Source of the DNA: Pontibacter sp. FD36
GTDB taxonomy: Bacteria > Bacteroidota > Bacteroidia > Cytophagales > Hymenobacteraceae
Assembly (NCBI RefSeq): GCF_015686655.1
Contig: NZ_JADPMP010000009.1
Span: 1-64,000 of the forward strand
Direction: 5' to 3'
DNA: 64,000 bases
Below, one piece after another: positions 9,205-17,821 of this stretch. The translations under genes were made by a program, and so were the position numbers. The notes beneath the pieces were generated by a model, which saw nothing but the letters and a program-made list of their open reading frames with translations, was not told the origin of the DNA and did not search any database. How positions within the stretch are numbered: the first letter of the stretch is position 1; every line of letters begins with the position of its first letter.

Positions 9205-9987
9205 CTAACGGGAAGGATCGCCCTCGGGCAGCACCTCGTTTTGGCGCAGGTGCACCGGAGTGGTCTTCTTGCGTAGCTTCATGTTGAGCATCTCCACCAT
9301 CAGCGAGAAGAACATCGCAAAGTAGATGTAGCCTTTCGGGATATGTTGGTGCAGCGCTTCCACCACCAGCATAAAGCCGATAAGAAGCAGGAAAGAAAGC
9401 GCCAGCATTTTCACAGTCGGGTGCTTGTTCACGAAGTCGCTCACGTACTTGGCGAATACTAGCATGATAATCATGGCGATGATCACGGCGACCACCATCA
9501 CGACAATCTCCTGCGCCAGGCCCACCGCCGTCAGGATGGAGTCGAACGAGAACACGATATCGATGAGGATGATCTGCACAAGCACTTTGCCCATGGTCAT
9601 GGAGCCCTCTCCCACATTGTGCCCCTCTTCGGTGCCCTCGAGCTTGTTGTGAATCTCGGTCACGGACTTGGCCAGCAAGAACAAACCTCCCGCAAACAGG
9701 ATAATGTCGCGCCACGACACCGGGAAATCCTCGTTGGTGAATGGCAGGTTGATCGAGAAAAGCGGGTTGCTGGCGCTTACGATTGCTGCGATAAACATCA
9801 GCAAAATAATGCGGAAAACCAGCGCCAGCATAATGCCGATGTTGCGCCCCTTGGCCTGTTGCTCCTTGGGTAGCCGCGCCACAATAATGGAAATGAACAC
9901 GATGTTGTCGATGCCGAGCACCACCTCCATAAAGGTCAGCGTCAGCAGACTGATCCAGGTATCCGGATTAGCGAATATGTCAAACAT
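9205..9987 (-). CDS. TerC-family integral membrane protein
   Basis: A 260-residue multi-pass membrane protein beginning with the classic TerC stretch (TFMEVVLGIDNIVFISI) and a second signature IVFSFDSILTAVGLA near residue 140; the acidic residues inside these helices are the family's presumed metal-binding sites. Recent work links the wider TerC family to manganese export and metalation of exported proteins; tellurium resistance needs other ter genes, none of which is here. The C-terminal 25 residues are charged. It has its own terminator and is followed 26 bases upstream by yajQ on the same strand. Confidence 0.92.
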   Translation of the reverse strand: MFDIFANPDTWISLLTLTFMEVVLGIDNIVFISIIVARLPKEQQAKGRNIGIMLALVFRIILLMFIAAIVSASNPLFSINLPFTNEDFPVSWRDIILFAGGLFLLAKSVTEIHNKLEGTEEGHNVGEGSMTMGKVLVQIILIDIVFSFDSILTAVGLAQEIVVMVVAVIIAMIIMLVFAKYVSDFVNKHPTVKMLALSFLLLIGFMLVVEALHQHIPKGYIYFAMFFSLMVEMLNMKLRKKTTPVHLRQNEVLPEGDPSR

Positions 9988-10015
9988 ACGATATAAGGTG
10001 AGTGAGGTGAGGGTA

Positions 10016-10513
10016 TTACGACTTCATATTGACATACTGAAGCGGCATACCAATTTCTTCGGCGTTTGTACGCAGAAGCGCGATTACTTGCTGCAAGTCA
10101 TCGATTTTTTTGCCTGTCACCCGAATGGTTTCATCCATCATGGCAGCCGATACTTTCGCCTTGCTGTCTTTGATGAGCTTCATGATCTTCTTGGAAGTCT
10201 CTTTGTCGATGCCGGCTTTCACTTTGATGTCCTTCTTCACCATGGCGCCGGATGCGTAGGGCTCTTTGGAGAAATCGAGGGCAGTGGCGTCGAGGCCCTG
10301 CTTTACCATTTTGCCGATAAGCACGTCTTCGGTATGCTGCAGGCGCATGTCGTTTTCCATGCTGATGTGCACTTCATTGTTCTTCTTGTCGAATTCGAGC
10401 GAGCCTTTGGTGTCGCGGAAGTCATAGCGGTTCATGATCTCCTTGCGGGCCACGTTCACCGCATTGTCCATCGTCTGCGGATCTACTTTGCTGATGATAT
10501 CAAAAGATGCCAT
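10016..10513 (-). CDS. yajQ: YajQ-family nucleotide-binding protein
   Basis: A 165-residue protein matching YajQ from end to end: starts MASFDIISKVD, contains NRYDFRDTKGS and VTGKKIDDLQ, and has the two ferredoxin-like halves of the family. Some homologues bind cyclic di-GMP and act with transcription regulators; others bind nucleic acids or nucleotides. It lies 28 bases upstream of the TerC-family gene on the same strand, so the two may be cotranscribed. Length is normal. Confidence 0.95.
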   Translation of the reverse strand: MASFDIISKVDPQTMDNAVNVARKEIMNRYDFRDTKGSLEFDKKNNEVHISMENDMRLQHTEDVLIGKMVKQGLDATALDFSKEPYASGAMVKKDIKVKAGIDKETSKKIMKLIKDSKAKVSAAMMDETIRVTGKKIDDLQQVIALLRTNAEEIGMPLQYVNMKS

Positions 10514-10833
10514 AGTTTTTAGGTTAGGTAACAGAAATAAGTTTTACACGATTTATAACCCACAAAGTTATTTATCTGATTGTTGATTGCTAATTGTTGC
10601 TTGTTTTTATTGAAGTGGTTTAATGATTGAATTTCTAATTGATGATTGTTGGCCAGTAAATTGTTGTTCGTTGATTGGTAATTGCTGGTGACTGGTTGCT
10701 AAATTGCCTCACTGAACCGTCTACAGATCTTTATTGGCAATCTGTCTCTAACGATGCAGTCAAAAGCCTCTCTTGAGAGGACAGGGCAGTATTTTTCATT
10801 CCACCCTATTAATAACCAGCAATCAACAAACAA
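10514..10833. other. Gene-free stretch with TTGATTG-rich repeat tract
   Basis: No gene. Bases about 10575-10710 are a degenerate tract of TTGATTG/AATTGTTG units closely resembling 44876-44930, with AAATTGTTGTTCG identical in both. The complement of TTGTTGATTGCT reappears at about 10816-10830, just before the GNAT start codon. CCTCTCTTGAGAGG near 10768 is a short hairpin of the G/C-run class also seen at 183 and 874. Confidence 0.6.
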
Positions 10834-11265
10834 ATGAAAGTCATTGAACCTGCTACACCAGAGCAACTCAAACAGTATTACCAACTGCGTTACGATTCCC
10901 TGCGCAAGCCCTGGGACCAGCCTGAGGGCAGCGAACGTGCCGATGACGATGACCAGGCCATACACGCCATGCTGGTCGATGATACGGGTGAGGCCGTGGG
11001 AGTCTGCCGTCTGCACCTGAACACGCCAGAGGAAGGACAGATCCGCTTCATGGGGGTGCGGGCCGACAAGCAGGGCCAGCGCCTCGGCGACCACCTGATC
11101 AGCTACCTCGAAGACCGCGCCCGAAAACTTGGAGCTACTTCCATGACGCTGCAGGCCCGCGAAAATGCTGTAAACTTTTACCGTCGCAACGGGTATGAAG
11201 TAGTAGAAAAAACATACCTGTTGTTTGGCTCCATTCAGCACTATAAGATGACCAAGCAACTGTAA
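10834..11265 (+). CDS. GNAT-family N-acetyltransferase
   Basis: A 143-residue single-domain GNAT protein. The acetyl-CoA binding segment is visible as FMGVRADKQGQRLGDHLI near residue 73, followed by the ARENAVNFYRRNGYE strand-helix typical of small-molecule acetyltransferases. Substrate cannot be read from sequence. The lipocalin gene starts 12 bases after the stop, so the pair is probably one transcript. The start lies just after a short inverted repeat of the TTGATTG class, which may sit in its leader. Confidence 0.9.
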   Translation: MKVIEPATPEQLKQYYQLRYDSLRKPWDQPEGSERADDDDQAIHAMLVDDTGEAVGVCRLHLNTPEEGQIRFMGVRADKQGQRLGDHLISYLEDRARKLGATSMTLQARENAVNFYRRNGYEVVEKTYLLFGSIQHYKMTKQL

Positions 11266-11277
11266 TGCGTTGCGAAA

Positions 11278-11826
11278 ATGACCTTCAACAAAAAGAACAA
11301 GCTCCTTCTCACCGCCGGTGCTGTCTTATTAGGCACTATTATCATCAGCGGTTGCAGCAGCACAAATGCCCCACTCGAAACAGTGCCCGAAGTGGACCTG
11401 AAACGCTACATGGGCAAGTGGTATGAAATCGCTTCTATACCTCAGCGCTTCACCAAAGGCTGCACCTGCACCACGGCCGACTATAAACTCAACGCCGAAG
11501 AGGGTTATGTGGAGGTTTACAACTCCTGTCTGAAAGAGGGTAAGGTGAGTGATGTGAAAGGAAAAGCTTTTCCGGTGGAGGGCAGCAGTAACAGCAAACT
11601 CAGGGTACAGTTTTTCTGGCCCTTCAAAGGCGACTATTGGATACTGGAGCTCGATCCTGAGTACAGGTATGTGATGGTGGGTGCACCTGACCGCGAAAGC
11701 CTCTGGTTCCTCTCCCGCACCCCTACCATGGACGAAGCCACTTATGCCAGGCTGGAGCAGTTAGCCAAGAGCAAAGGCTTTCCGGTGGAGCAGTTGCAGA
11801 TGACTGAACAACGTTGCGCAGAATAG
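11278..11826 (+). CDS. blc: Bacterial lipocalin (Blc-like lipoprotein)
   Basis: A 182-residue lipocalin with lipobox IISGC (lipidated Cys26), so probably outer-membrane attached. The lipocalin GxW motif is at MGKWYEIASIPQRF, followed by the beta-barrel strands and a C-terminal helix (TYARLEQLAKSKGF). Blc proteins bind lysophospholipids and fatty acids and are used in membrane stress and repair. Length and Cys pattern (Cys62/64 region and a Cys near the C-terminus) agree with the family. Cotranscription with the upstream acetyltransferase is likely from the 12-base gap. Confidence 0.93.
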   Translation: MTFNKKNKLLLTAGAVLLGTIIISGCSSTNAPLETVPEVDLKRYMGKWYEIASIPQRFTKGCTCTTADYKLNAEEGYVEVYNSCLKEGKVSDVKGKAFPVEGSSNSKLRVQFFWPFKGDYWILELDPEYRYVMVGAPDRESLWFLSRTPTMDEATYARLEQLAKSKGFPVEQLQMTEQRCAE

Positions 11827-11835
11827 CGGCCAGTG

Positions 11836-13035
11836 TTAAAGCTGATAGTCGAGCGGCAGCATGTCACCTACTTTTTCCCATGACCAGTATCCTTCAAAAA
11901 GCACATCCAGCGGATTCAGGAAATTCCCAGCGGGTTCTACTCCTACCGTGTCTGCCTGCAAAGAGAAAACTGATGTCTGGAATGTAGGTTTACGGGCAGT
12001 GGCACCCTTGAGAAAATCAGAGGTGCTCCTGACGTAAGCAGGTTCTTCCTGCTCACCAGTATACACGACCTGCATAAACTGCTCAAAAGATAAACGGGCC
12101 TTACCTTCAGCTAATGTCATATACTCGCTGTAAGGCACAGGATTCATGTCCAACTGCTCCACAAAACGTGGCAGCCGGGCTCGGCTCAGGATGTCGCTGA
12201 TGCTATCGGAAATAGTGATTGTGTTACCGTTCGCTCGCAGGTGGGCACGGGCCTCTGCTATTTCTTCGTCTGTTGGCCTATTAGGGTTAGGCAAGCGGTA
12301 AAGGCGACGCAGGTTAAACCCCTCTTCTTCCAGGCGCTTTTGCTGCAGTGCTCGGGCAAAGTGCATGGCAGAGCCACGGTAAGCCGATTCTCTGTTCTTT
12401 TGCCATTTGCGCTGCTTGCCTTTGCTTCCCTGCATCAGTTCATAGCGCGGATACCCCTCAAATGTCACATACCCCTCCTTGGTCCGATAGGTAAAGTCTG
12501 TCAGCAGGTACCCCACCTTGTACCCTAGCAAACTGTTCTCGATCAGCAGCGGGGCACGGGCTGCTACCGACAACACACCACTGGTATGATCAAAATCAAT
12601 GGTCAGCACCTCCGGGTTTAGGAGTTTGCATCCTTTGGCAATCCAGCTCCTGCCCAGAAAGTTTTCTTTGAACACCTCCAGGTTATCATACCACTGCGCA
12701 TCCCGCTTACCTTGCACTTCTACTACCCCGAGCATCTGGGCCTTGGGCGTCAGTTTAAAAAGGATGGCTGAAGGCAGGCTATCGGTTCGTGCTGTGTATA
12801 CCAGTGGCTCGTAACCCAAGTATGAGACAATCACCTCGTAGGTGCCTGCCGGCATTGCAAGCGCAAACTCGCCCTTATCATTTGTGGTGGTGCCTCTGGT
12901 AGTGGTGTTCAGGTATACCGACACATACTCCAGGGGCTCATTAGTAGCAGCATCCACTACGCGGCCTTTCAGTGTCTGGGCTTGCACTGCAATCGAAATC
13001 AAAAAAAACAGAAAGATCAGGAGCGTTTGTCTCAT
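11836..13035 (-). CDS. Carboxypeptidase-regulatory-like domain envelope protein
   Basis: A 399-residue exported protein. The frame opens at 13197, but ATG 13035 gives a proper signal peptide (MRQTLLIFLFFLISIAVQAQ) and avoids overlapping the gene upstream. Residues about 21-110 are a carboxypeptidase-regulatory-like (transthyretin-fold) domain starting LKGRVVDAATNEPLE; the remaining 290 residues have no barrel end and no plug, so this is not a TonB receptor. Such proteins are common in Bacteroidota and of unknown role. Last gene of a minus-strand run with the two membrane or secreted proteins above it. Confidence 0.85.
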   Translation of the reverse strand: MRQTLLIFLFFLISIAVQAQTLKGRVVDAATNEPLEYVSVYLNTTTRGTTTNDKGEFALAMPAGTYEVIVSYLGYEPLVYTARTDSLPSAILFKLTPKAQMLGVVEVQGKRDAQWYDNLEVFKENFLGRSWIAKGCKLLNPEVLTIDFDHTSGVLSVAARAPLLIENSLLGYKVGYLLTDFTYRTKEGYVTFEGYPRYELMQGSKGKQRKWQKNRESAYRGSAMHFARALQQKRLEEEGFNLRRLYRLPNPNRPTDEEIAEARAHLRANGNTITISDSISDILSRARLPRFVEQLDMNPVPYSEYMTLAEGKARLSFEQFMQVVYTGEQEEPAYVRSTSDFLKGATARKPTFQTSVFSLQADTVGVEPAGNFLNPLDVLFEGYWSWEKVGDMLPLDYQL

Positions 13036-13090
13036 ATATCTGAAACTACCAATATTCCTCCTAATAGTCAAACCTATACCTGATCCGTGC

Positions 13091-13714
13091 TCAGTAAGCC
13101 CGCCACATACCTGTGGTGTCCTCAGCGGCGGCTCCATCGGCAGGTATAGGTGACTCTTGCAGCATGGGGTCCTCTTCTGTATTAAAGCGGTCGGCACTGA
13201 ACATAAAGGACACGATGCCTAGCAGCAGCACAAAAACAAACGGAAAGACCAGGTTACGATAAAAGAAATCACGCAACGGCTCGTGCAGCTTCCGGAATCG
13301 TTTCAGGTATAAGAAGAGCAACACGCCTACCAGTATGTAAAGCGGAACTACTGCATAGAAGATCACTTGCCAGCCATACCAGTTCTGGTAGCGGAAAATA
13401 AGCGCCAGCAGCCCTGTAACCAGCGAAAAGCTACTGAGTGCTCCCAGCAGGGCTAGCCATACGTTCGAAACGATGTAGAAGAATGAAAGGCCTACCTGCA
13501 CCAGAAATAGCAATATCAGTACAGCCATGGCGAAAACAAACACAAAACTGCCACCCGTCAGGCCTATGAACTTCATGGCAACACCTACGACGGCCATACC
13601 CACCGCGACATAAAGCACCAGTGTAAAAGATCGGATAAAAGAGATGAGCTGGTAACGCACATCGGCTATCAGCGATCGTTTTTCGTGACGGAGGGGACGA
13701 TGGTCAAAGGTCAT
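13091..13714 (-). CDS. Multi-pass membrane protein of unknown family
   Basis: A 207-residue protein with about five transmembrane helices (about residues 25-180) and a short acidic, Ala-rich C-terminal tail. The basic N-terminus (RHEKRSLIADVRY) suggests a cytoplasmic start. It follows the DUF4174 gene by 10 bases and precedes the carboxypeptidase-regulatory protein by 55 bases on the same strand, suggesting one operon for envelope proteins. I do not recognise the family. Confidence 0.8.
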   Translation of the reverse strand: MTFDHRPLRHEKRSLIADVRYQLISFIRSFTLVLYVAVGMAVVGVAMKFIGLTGGSFVFVFAMAVLILLFLVQVGLSFFYIVSNVWLALLGALSSFSLVTGLLALIFRYQNWYGWQVIFYAVVPLYILVGVLLFLYLKRFRKLHEPLRDFFYRNLVFPFVFVLLLGIVSFMFSADRFNTEEDPMLQESPIPADGAAAEDTTGMWRAY

Positions 13715-13724
13715 GGCAATCGTT

Positions 13725-14156
13725 TTAGTCCTGTTTACGCATTTCCTGCCTGCGCATCGGCATCTGGTCGATTATTTTGAACACCTCTTCCAGAGGCACT
13801 GCTTTCCGATTCCGGTATTTCTCCAGTCCATCTTTCCCCAGCAAAAGTAAGGTATAGCCATCCGCTTCTACCTCGAATTTCTTCAGCAGATCCTCCCGCA
13901 TATTAGCTGCATTACCACCCGGTACCAACTCCAGCACCACCAGTTTCCGCTCCGCCAAACCATGCATGTTTTTGCGGTTTAATTCTTTTTGCCTGATCAA
14001 TTCCGCATCACTTCCTGATGCTGTAAAGAGCAGCAAAAGCCGATTTTCCCATTTGTAAGCTTCCAGATTCATTTCTTTTTTCTTTTGTGCCTGTGTCAAT
14101 AACGGGAGCAGAAATACTAGACAAAGTACAGTTATTTTCATCACTTGCTTTCCCAT
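13725..14156 (-). CDS. DUF4174-type secreted protein
   Basis: A 143-residue exported protein with a signal peptide ending LTQAQ near residue 23. The body matches DUF4174: WENRLLLLF strand, helical middle, and DGYTLLLLGKDGLEKYR, a thioredoxin-like fold lacking the CxxC pair. Function is unknown. Translation could start at Met1 or Met6; both leave the signal peptide intact. It is the first gene of a likely three-gene minus-strand operon and is divergent from the TonB receptor at 14332. Confidence 0.82.
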   Translation of the reverse strand: MGKQVMKITVLCLVFLLPLLTQAQKKKEMNLEAYKWENRLLLLFTASGSDAELIRQKELNRKNMHGLAERKLVVLELVPGGNAANMREDLLKKFEVEADGYTLLLLGKDGLEKYRNRKAVPLEEVFKIIDQMPMRRQEMRKQD

Positions 14157-14279
14157 ATCCTTTTCATACGAAAGTACCAGTAAGCAGGGTGTAACACCAG
14201 TTAGTCGATGGAATAAGTTAGCTCATCTAAAATAGAAACATATTATGAATAGATTATATGAATCTAAAATAAAAGTCTA

Positions 14280-14287
14280 TACCTTTG
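14280..14287 (+). promoter_or_regulatory. -7 promoter element of TonB receptor gene
   Basis: TACCTTTG matches the Bacteroidota -7 consensus TAnnTTTG, 44 bases before the ATG. The bases in front extend it to a CTATACCT copy, so a promoter and the iterated motif coincide here. No convincing -33 TTTG was seen. Confidence 0.6.
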
Positions 14288-14331
14288 CGCCCTGATTTGA
14301 CACCGCAACCACAACTACACAAAATAAAACC

Positions 14332-16707
14332 ATGAAATTCAATGCGTTAACTGCTTTGGCAGCCTTGCTACTGCTTTTATTTTTTAGTACCCCAATCACT
14401 GTGCTGGGTCAGCAGCTCACCCAAACCATCCGGGGCAAAATCATCGACAAAGAGTCACAGGAACCTTTGATCGGAGCCACGGTGGCCATCCTGACCATCG
14501 ACCCACCGATGGGCACAACTACTGATATAAACGGCACTTTCCGCCTCGACAAAGTACCAGTGGGGCGCCATACCTTGCGCATCAGTTACCTGGGCTATGA
14601 GGAGCAGGTATTGCCTGAGTTGCTGCTTGGTTCGGGCAAGGAACTGGTGCTGAACATCGGCCTGAGCGAATCCTTCAGAAAACTGCAAGAAGTAGTGATT
14701 AGCGCCGAGCAGCAGAGCAAAGGAAACCCGCTCAATGAGATGGCCATGATCAGCTCGCGCTCCATTTCGGTGGAGGAGACCAAGCGCTACGCTGCCAGTG
14801 TGAACGACCCGGCCCGTGCCGCCCAGAACTATGCCGGCGTAGGCATCAGCCAGGACATGAGCAACGAGATCGTGGTGCGGGGTAACTCACCACGAGGCGT
14901 GCTCTGGCGGGTGGAAGGGATTGAAGTACCGAACCCAAGTCACTTTGCAGAAGAAGGTGCAGCCGGCGGTGCCGTGAGCATCCTGAGTGTGAACATGCTT
15001 GATAACTCCGACTTCAACACAGGCGCTTTCTCGGCGGAGTATGGCAATGCACTGTCCGGCATATTCGACATCCGCTTGCGCAACGGCAACAACGAGAAAC
15101 GCGAGTATGCACTGCAGGCAGGTATACTAGGTATAGACTTTGCCGCCGAGGGTCCTTTTAAGGCAGGTTCCAAGGCCTCCTACCTAGCCAACTACCGCTA
15201 CTCGACACTAGCTATGCTGAACAAAATCGGTGTGAAAATATCAGGTGATGCCGTGCCTGTTTTTCAGGATTTCTCCTTTAAGCTATACCTGCCAACGGCC
15301 AAAGCAGGCTACTTCTCTTTCTGGGGGTTGGGCGGATTGAGTGAGCAGAATGTAAAGGCCGAACGTGACGCCGAGCAGTGGGAAGGTTATCTTGACCGCT
15401 TCGACGACCGCTTTCAGGCGCGTATGGCCTCATCGGGTCTCACGCACATTCTGTTCCTTGGCAAAGACGATTACATCGAATCTACGCTTTCTTTCTCCAC
15501 GAGCGGCAACAAGGTATGGGTCGACTCGCTGGCAACAGACTATACAGCTATACCTTTCTACTGCCACGATTTTGCACAGCAGGCTACCCGTTTCTCGTCG
15601 CTTTACAACCGCAAATTCAACAACCGACATACCTTGCGCACCGGTTTTATCCTGAGCCAATTGGGTTATGATTCTTATGCAGGCGGACGCAACATAGAGT
15701 ACGAAGAAGGCGAATTTGTGAACCAGCGCGGCAGCACACAAATGATGCAGGCCTTTGCGCAGTGGAAGTATCGCTTCACGGAGCAGCTCACCCTCAACAC
15801 TGGTCTGCACAGCCTTTATTTTGGGCTAAATGGCAACACCGTGGTAGAGCCGCGCATGGGCCTGAAGTACCAGGTAAATGCTACTAAATCTTTCAGCGCT
15901 GCCTTTGGTTTGCACAGCCGCCACGACGCCCTTACGTCTTACTTTGCGCAGCAGCGACAGGCCGACGGCAGCTATACCCAGCCAAACCGAAAACTGGGCT
16001 TTACCCGCGCCGCGCATTACGTGCTGGGTTATGACCAAATGTTGCGCGAAGACCTCCGTCTGAAAGTTGAGACTTATTACCAGCACCTCTTCAAAGTGCC
16101 GGTGAGCGCGGCCGAAAACAGTACTTACTCTGCCCTGAACTACGAGCGTAGTATCAGCCGCGAGACCTTGGTGAACGAGGGCACCGGACGCAATTATGGG
16201 GTAGAGATGACGCTGGAGAAATTCTTCACAAACAACTACTACTTCCTGCTCACCACCTCGCTCTACGACTCTAAATACACCACAGTCAAAGGCATTGAGC
16301 GCAGCACCCGATTCAACGGCAACCACATTGTGAACCTGCTGGCTGGCAAGGAGTTCAAGGTGGGCAGCAACAAGCAAAACCTGATCGGGCTGAACGGCAA
16401 AGTGATGTGGGCGGGCGGCAACCGCTATACCCCGATCGACCTGGAGAAATCGAAAGAGATGAAGTACGAGGTGCTGGATGTGGACAATCGTTTCGGAGTA
16501 CAGACGCCCGATTACTTTCGCTCCGACATCCGGGTGAGCTACCGCAAAAACAGACCCAACGCCAGCTACATCCTGTCGCTTGACATCCAGAACTTCACCA
16601 ACCGCCAGAACGTGTTTGGCGTGCAGTACGACCGCATAAAAGAAGAAGTCGTAACCCGCTACATGGTGGGCATGCTGCCGATTCTGAATTACAGAGTGGA
16701 GTTCTAG
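14332..16707 (+). CDS. TonB-dependent receptor with carboxypeptidase-regulatory domain
   Basis: A 791-residue outer membrane receptor. Residues 1-26 are a signal peptide ending VLGQ; about 32-125 a carboxypeptidase-regulatory-like domain (TIRGKIIDKESQEP); about 130-250 the plug (VVRGNSPRGVLWRVEGIEVP); the rest the barrel, ending in NYRVEF with the terminal Phe expected for BAM recognition. No SusD-like gene adjoins, so the ligand is unknown; peptides or metal chelates are as likely as glycans. It has its own -7 promoter element and a strong terminator and is thus a single-gene unit. Confidence 0.92.
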   Translation: MKFNALTALAALLLLLFFSTPITVLGQQLTQTIRGKIIDKESQEPLIGATVAILTIDPPMGTTTDINGTFRLDKVPVGRHTLRISYLGYEEQVLPELLLGSGKELVLNIGLSESFRKLQEVVISAEQQSKGNPLNEMAMISSRSISVEETKRYAASVNDPARAAQNYAGVGISQDMSNEIVVRGNSPRGVLWRVEGIEVPNPSHFAEEGAAGGAVSILSVNMLDNSDFNTGAFSAEYGNALSGIFDIRLRNGNNEKREYALQAGILGIDFAAEGPFKAGSKASYLANYRYSTLAMLNKIGVKISGDAVPVFQDFSFKLYLPTAKAGYFSFWGLGGLSEQNVKAERDAEQWEGYLDRFDDRFQARMASSGLTHILFLGKDDYIESTLSFSTSGNKVWVDSLATDYTAIPFYCHDFAQQATRFSSLYNRKFNNRHTLRTGFILSQLGYDSYAGGRNIEYEEGEFVNQRGSTQMMQAFAQWKYRFTEQLTLNTGLHSLYFGLNGNTVVEPRMGLKYQVNATKSFSAAFGLHSRHDALTSYFAQQRQADGSYTQPNRKLGFTRAAHYVLGYDQMLREDLRLKVETYYQHLFKVPVSAAENSTYSALNYERSISRETLVNEGTGRNYGVEMTLEKFFTNNYYFLLTTSLYDSKYTTVKGIERSTRFNGNHIVNLLAGKEFKVGSNKQNLIGLNGKVMWAGGNRYTPIDLEKSKEMKYEVLDVDNRFGVQTPDYFRSDIRVSYRKNRPNASYILSLDIQNFTNRQNVFGVQYDRIKEEVVTRYMVGMLPILNYRVEF

Positions 16708-16718
16708 AAAGCTCTATA

Positions 16719-16769
16719 CCTAAAGCAAAACGCCACCTTCATAAACTGGAAGTGGCGTTTTGCTTTAGG
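16719..16769 (+). terminator. Strong hairpin terminator after TonB receptor gene
   Basis: Long arms CTAAAGCAAAACGCCAC and GTGGCGTTTTGCTTTAG around a loop of about 17 bases, 12 bases past the stop codon. The symmetric A/T flanks would let it work in both directions. Confidence 0.88.
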
Positions 16770-16844
16770 GGTAGAAAATATATGTGGGTAACAGGTATAA
16801 GGTCTGCCGGTATTCTCTATATTTAAGTTCTTCTCTGACAAACT

Positions 16845-17369
16845 ATGGACAAACTTCGCTACCCCATCGGTCAGTTCGACCTGGATGCAAGCATTTCGGA
16901 AGACCAACTGAACCTCTATATTCTCTCTATTGGCAGCCTGCCTACAAAACTGGCACAAGCCGTAGCCAACCTGTCGGATGAACAACTGGATACGCCTTAT
17001 CGACCCGGAGGCTGGACTGTGCGCCAGGTTGTGCATCACCTACCAGACAGTCATCTCAATGGCTATACCCGCCAAAAACTGGCCCTGACAGAAGAGAATC
17101 CAATTATCCGACCTTATGATGAAGTAGCTTGGGCAGAGCTTCCAGAGGCTAAAACAGCAGATCCGGGCATTTCGCTCACACTGTTGCACGCCTTGCACCA
17201 GCGCTGGGTCCTGATGCTGCACCAACTTTCTCGCGAGCAACTTAACCGCACGTTTGTTCACCCGGTTTCCGGCCAGCAAACCATACGGCAGCACATTGGG
17301 CTATACGCCTGGCACGGTGAGCACCACCTGGCGCATATCACTGAGCTAAAGAAAAGGATGGATTGGTAA
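16845..17369 (+). CDS. YfiT/BstA-type DinB-superfamily protein (bacillithiol S-transferase-like)
   Basis: A 174-residue protein of the YfiT/BstA group. It starts LRYPIGQFDLDAS, as these proteins do, and carries the three metal-binding histidines in VHHLPDSH near residue 63 and in WHGEHHLAHI near the end. Family members join bacillithiol to electrophiles during detoxification; many Bacteroidota make bacillithiol, but no bsh gene is in the window. Older annotation calls them metal-dependent hydrolases. Single gene, convergent with the next minus-strand run. Confidence 0.9.
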   Translation: MDKLRYPIGQFDLDASISEDQLNLYILSIGSLPTKLAQAVANLSDEQLDTPYRPGGWTVRQVVHHLPDSHLNGYTRQKLALTEENPIIRPYDEVAWAELPEAKTADPGISLTLLHALHQRWVLMLHQLSREQLNRTFVHPVSGQQTIRQHIGLYAWHGEHHLAHITELKKRMDW

Positions 17370-17376
17370 AAGGCTG

Positions 17377-17817
17377 TTATTGGATCTTCACATGTGCTGA
17401 GTCTGCCACCTGGTAAAATAGCGTATCCTGCAGTTCGTTTGTGAGAGCCAGGGTCTGGGTATTGTGGTCGAGTGTCAGGGTTTCAGAAGCTTCCAGATCG
17501 CCGGTATCTCGTTTGATGGCTCCGTTCAGGATGATGAGTTTGAAGAAGAAGATAAAACTAACCACCGCCACAGCATGGACCAAAAGCGCTCCTTTGTTAT
17601 GTGTGTCGGCTGGAATTGCAAATACGATAATGATGCGCCGTATCAGCATCAAAGCTCCAACTACCAGCACCAATAAACCTACCAAATGGTGTAGCCCCGG
17701 AGCATGTGCGTACTCCCAGCCAAATACGAGGTAAGTGAGCCAAACCAGCGCAAAACCTCCTGCATAGTAAGCCAGCCCCCGCCCTATACCTGCTATCAGA
17801 TTATTCTTAATACGCAT
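17377..17817 (-). CDS. Small multi-pass membrane protein of unknown function
   Basis: A 146-residue protein with three to four hydrophobic segments (about residues 10-30, 42-68, 80-97) and a hydrophilic C-terminal 45 residues rich in Leu and Thr. No family recognised. It starts 4 bases after the stop of the preceding minus-strand gene and is the last member of the run from 20875 downwards, so it is probably cotranscribed with the DUF2157/DUF4401 set. Confidence 0.78.
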   Translation of the reverse strand: MRIKNNLIAGIGRGLAYYAGGFALVWLTYLVFGWEYAHAPGLHHLVGLLVLVVGALMLIRRIIIVFAIPADTHNKGALLVHAVAVVSFIFFFKLIILNGAIKRDTGDLEASETLTLDHNTQTLALTNELQDTLFYQVADSAHVKIQ

Positions 17818-17821
17818 ATCC

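Noticed and set aside
9205..9987. Tellurite resistance function
   Set aside because: TerC-like by sequence, but no other ter gene is present; the name describes the family only.
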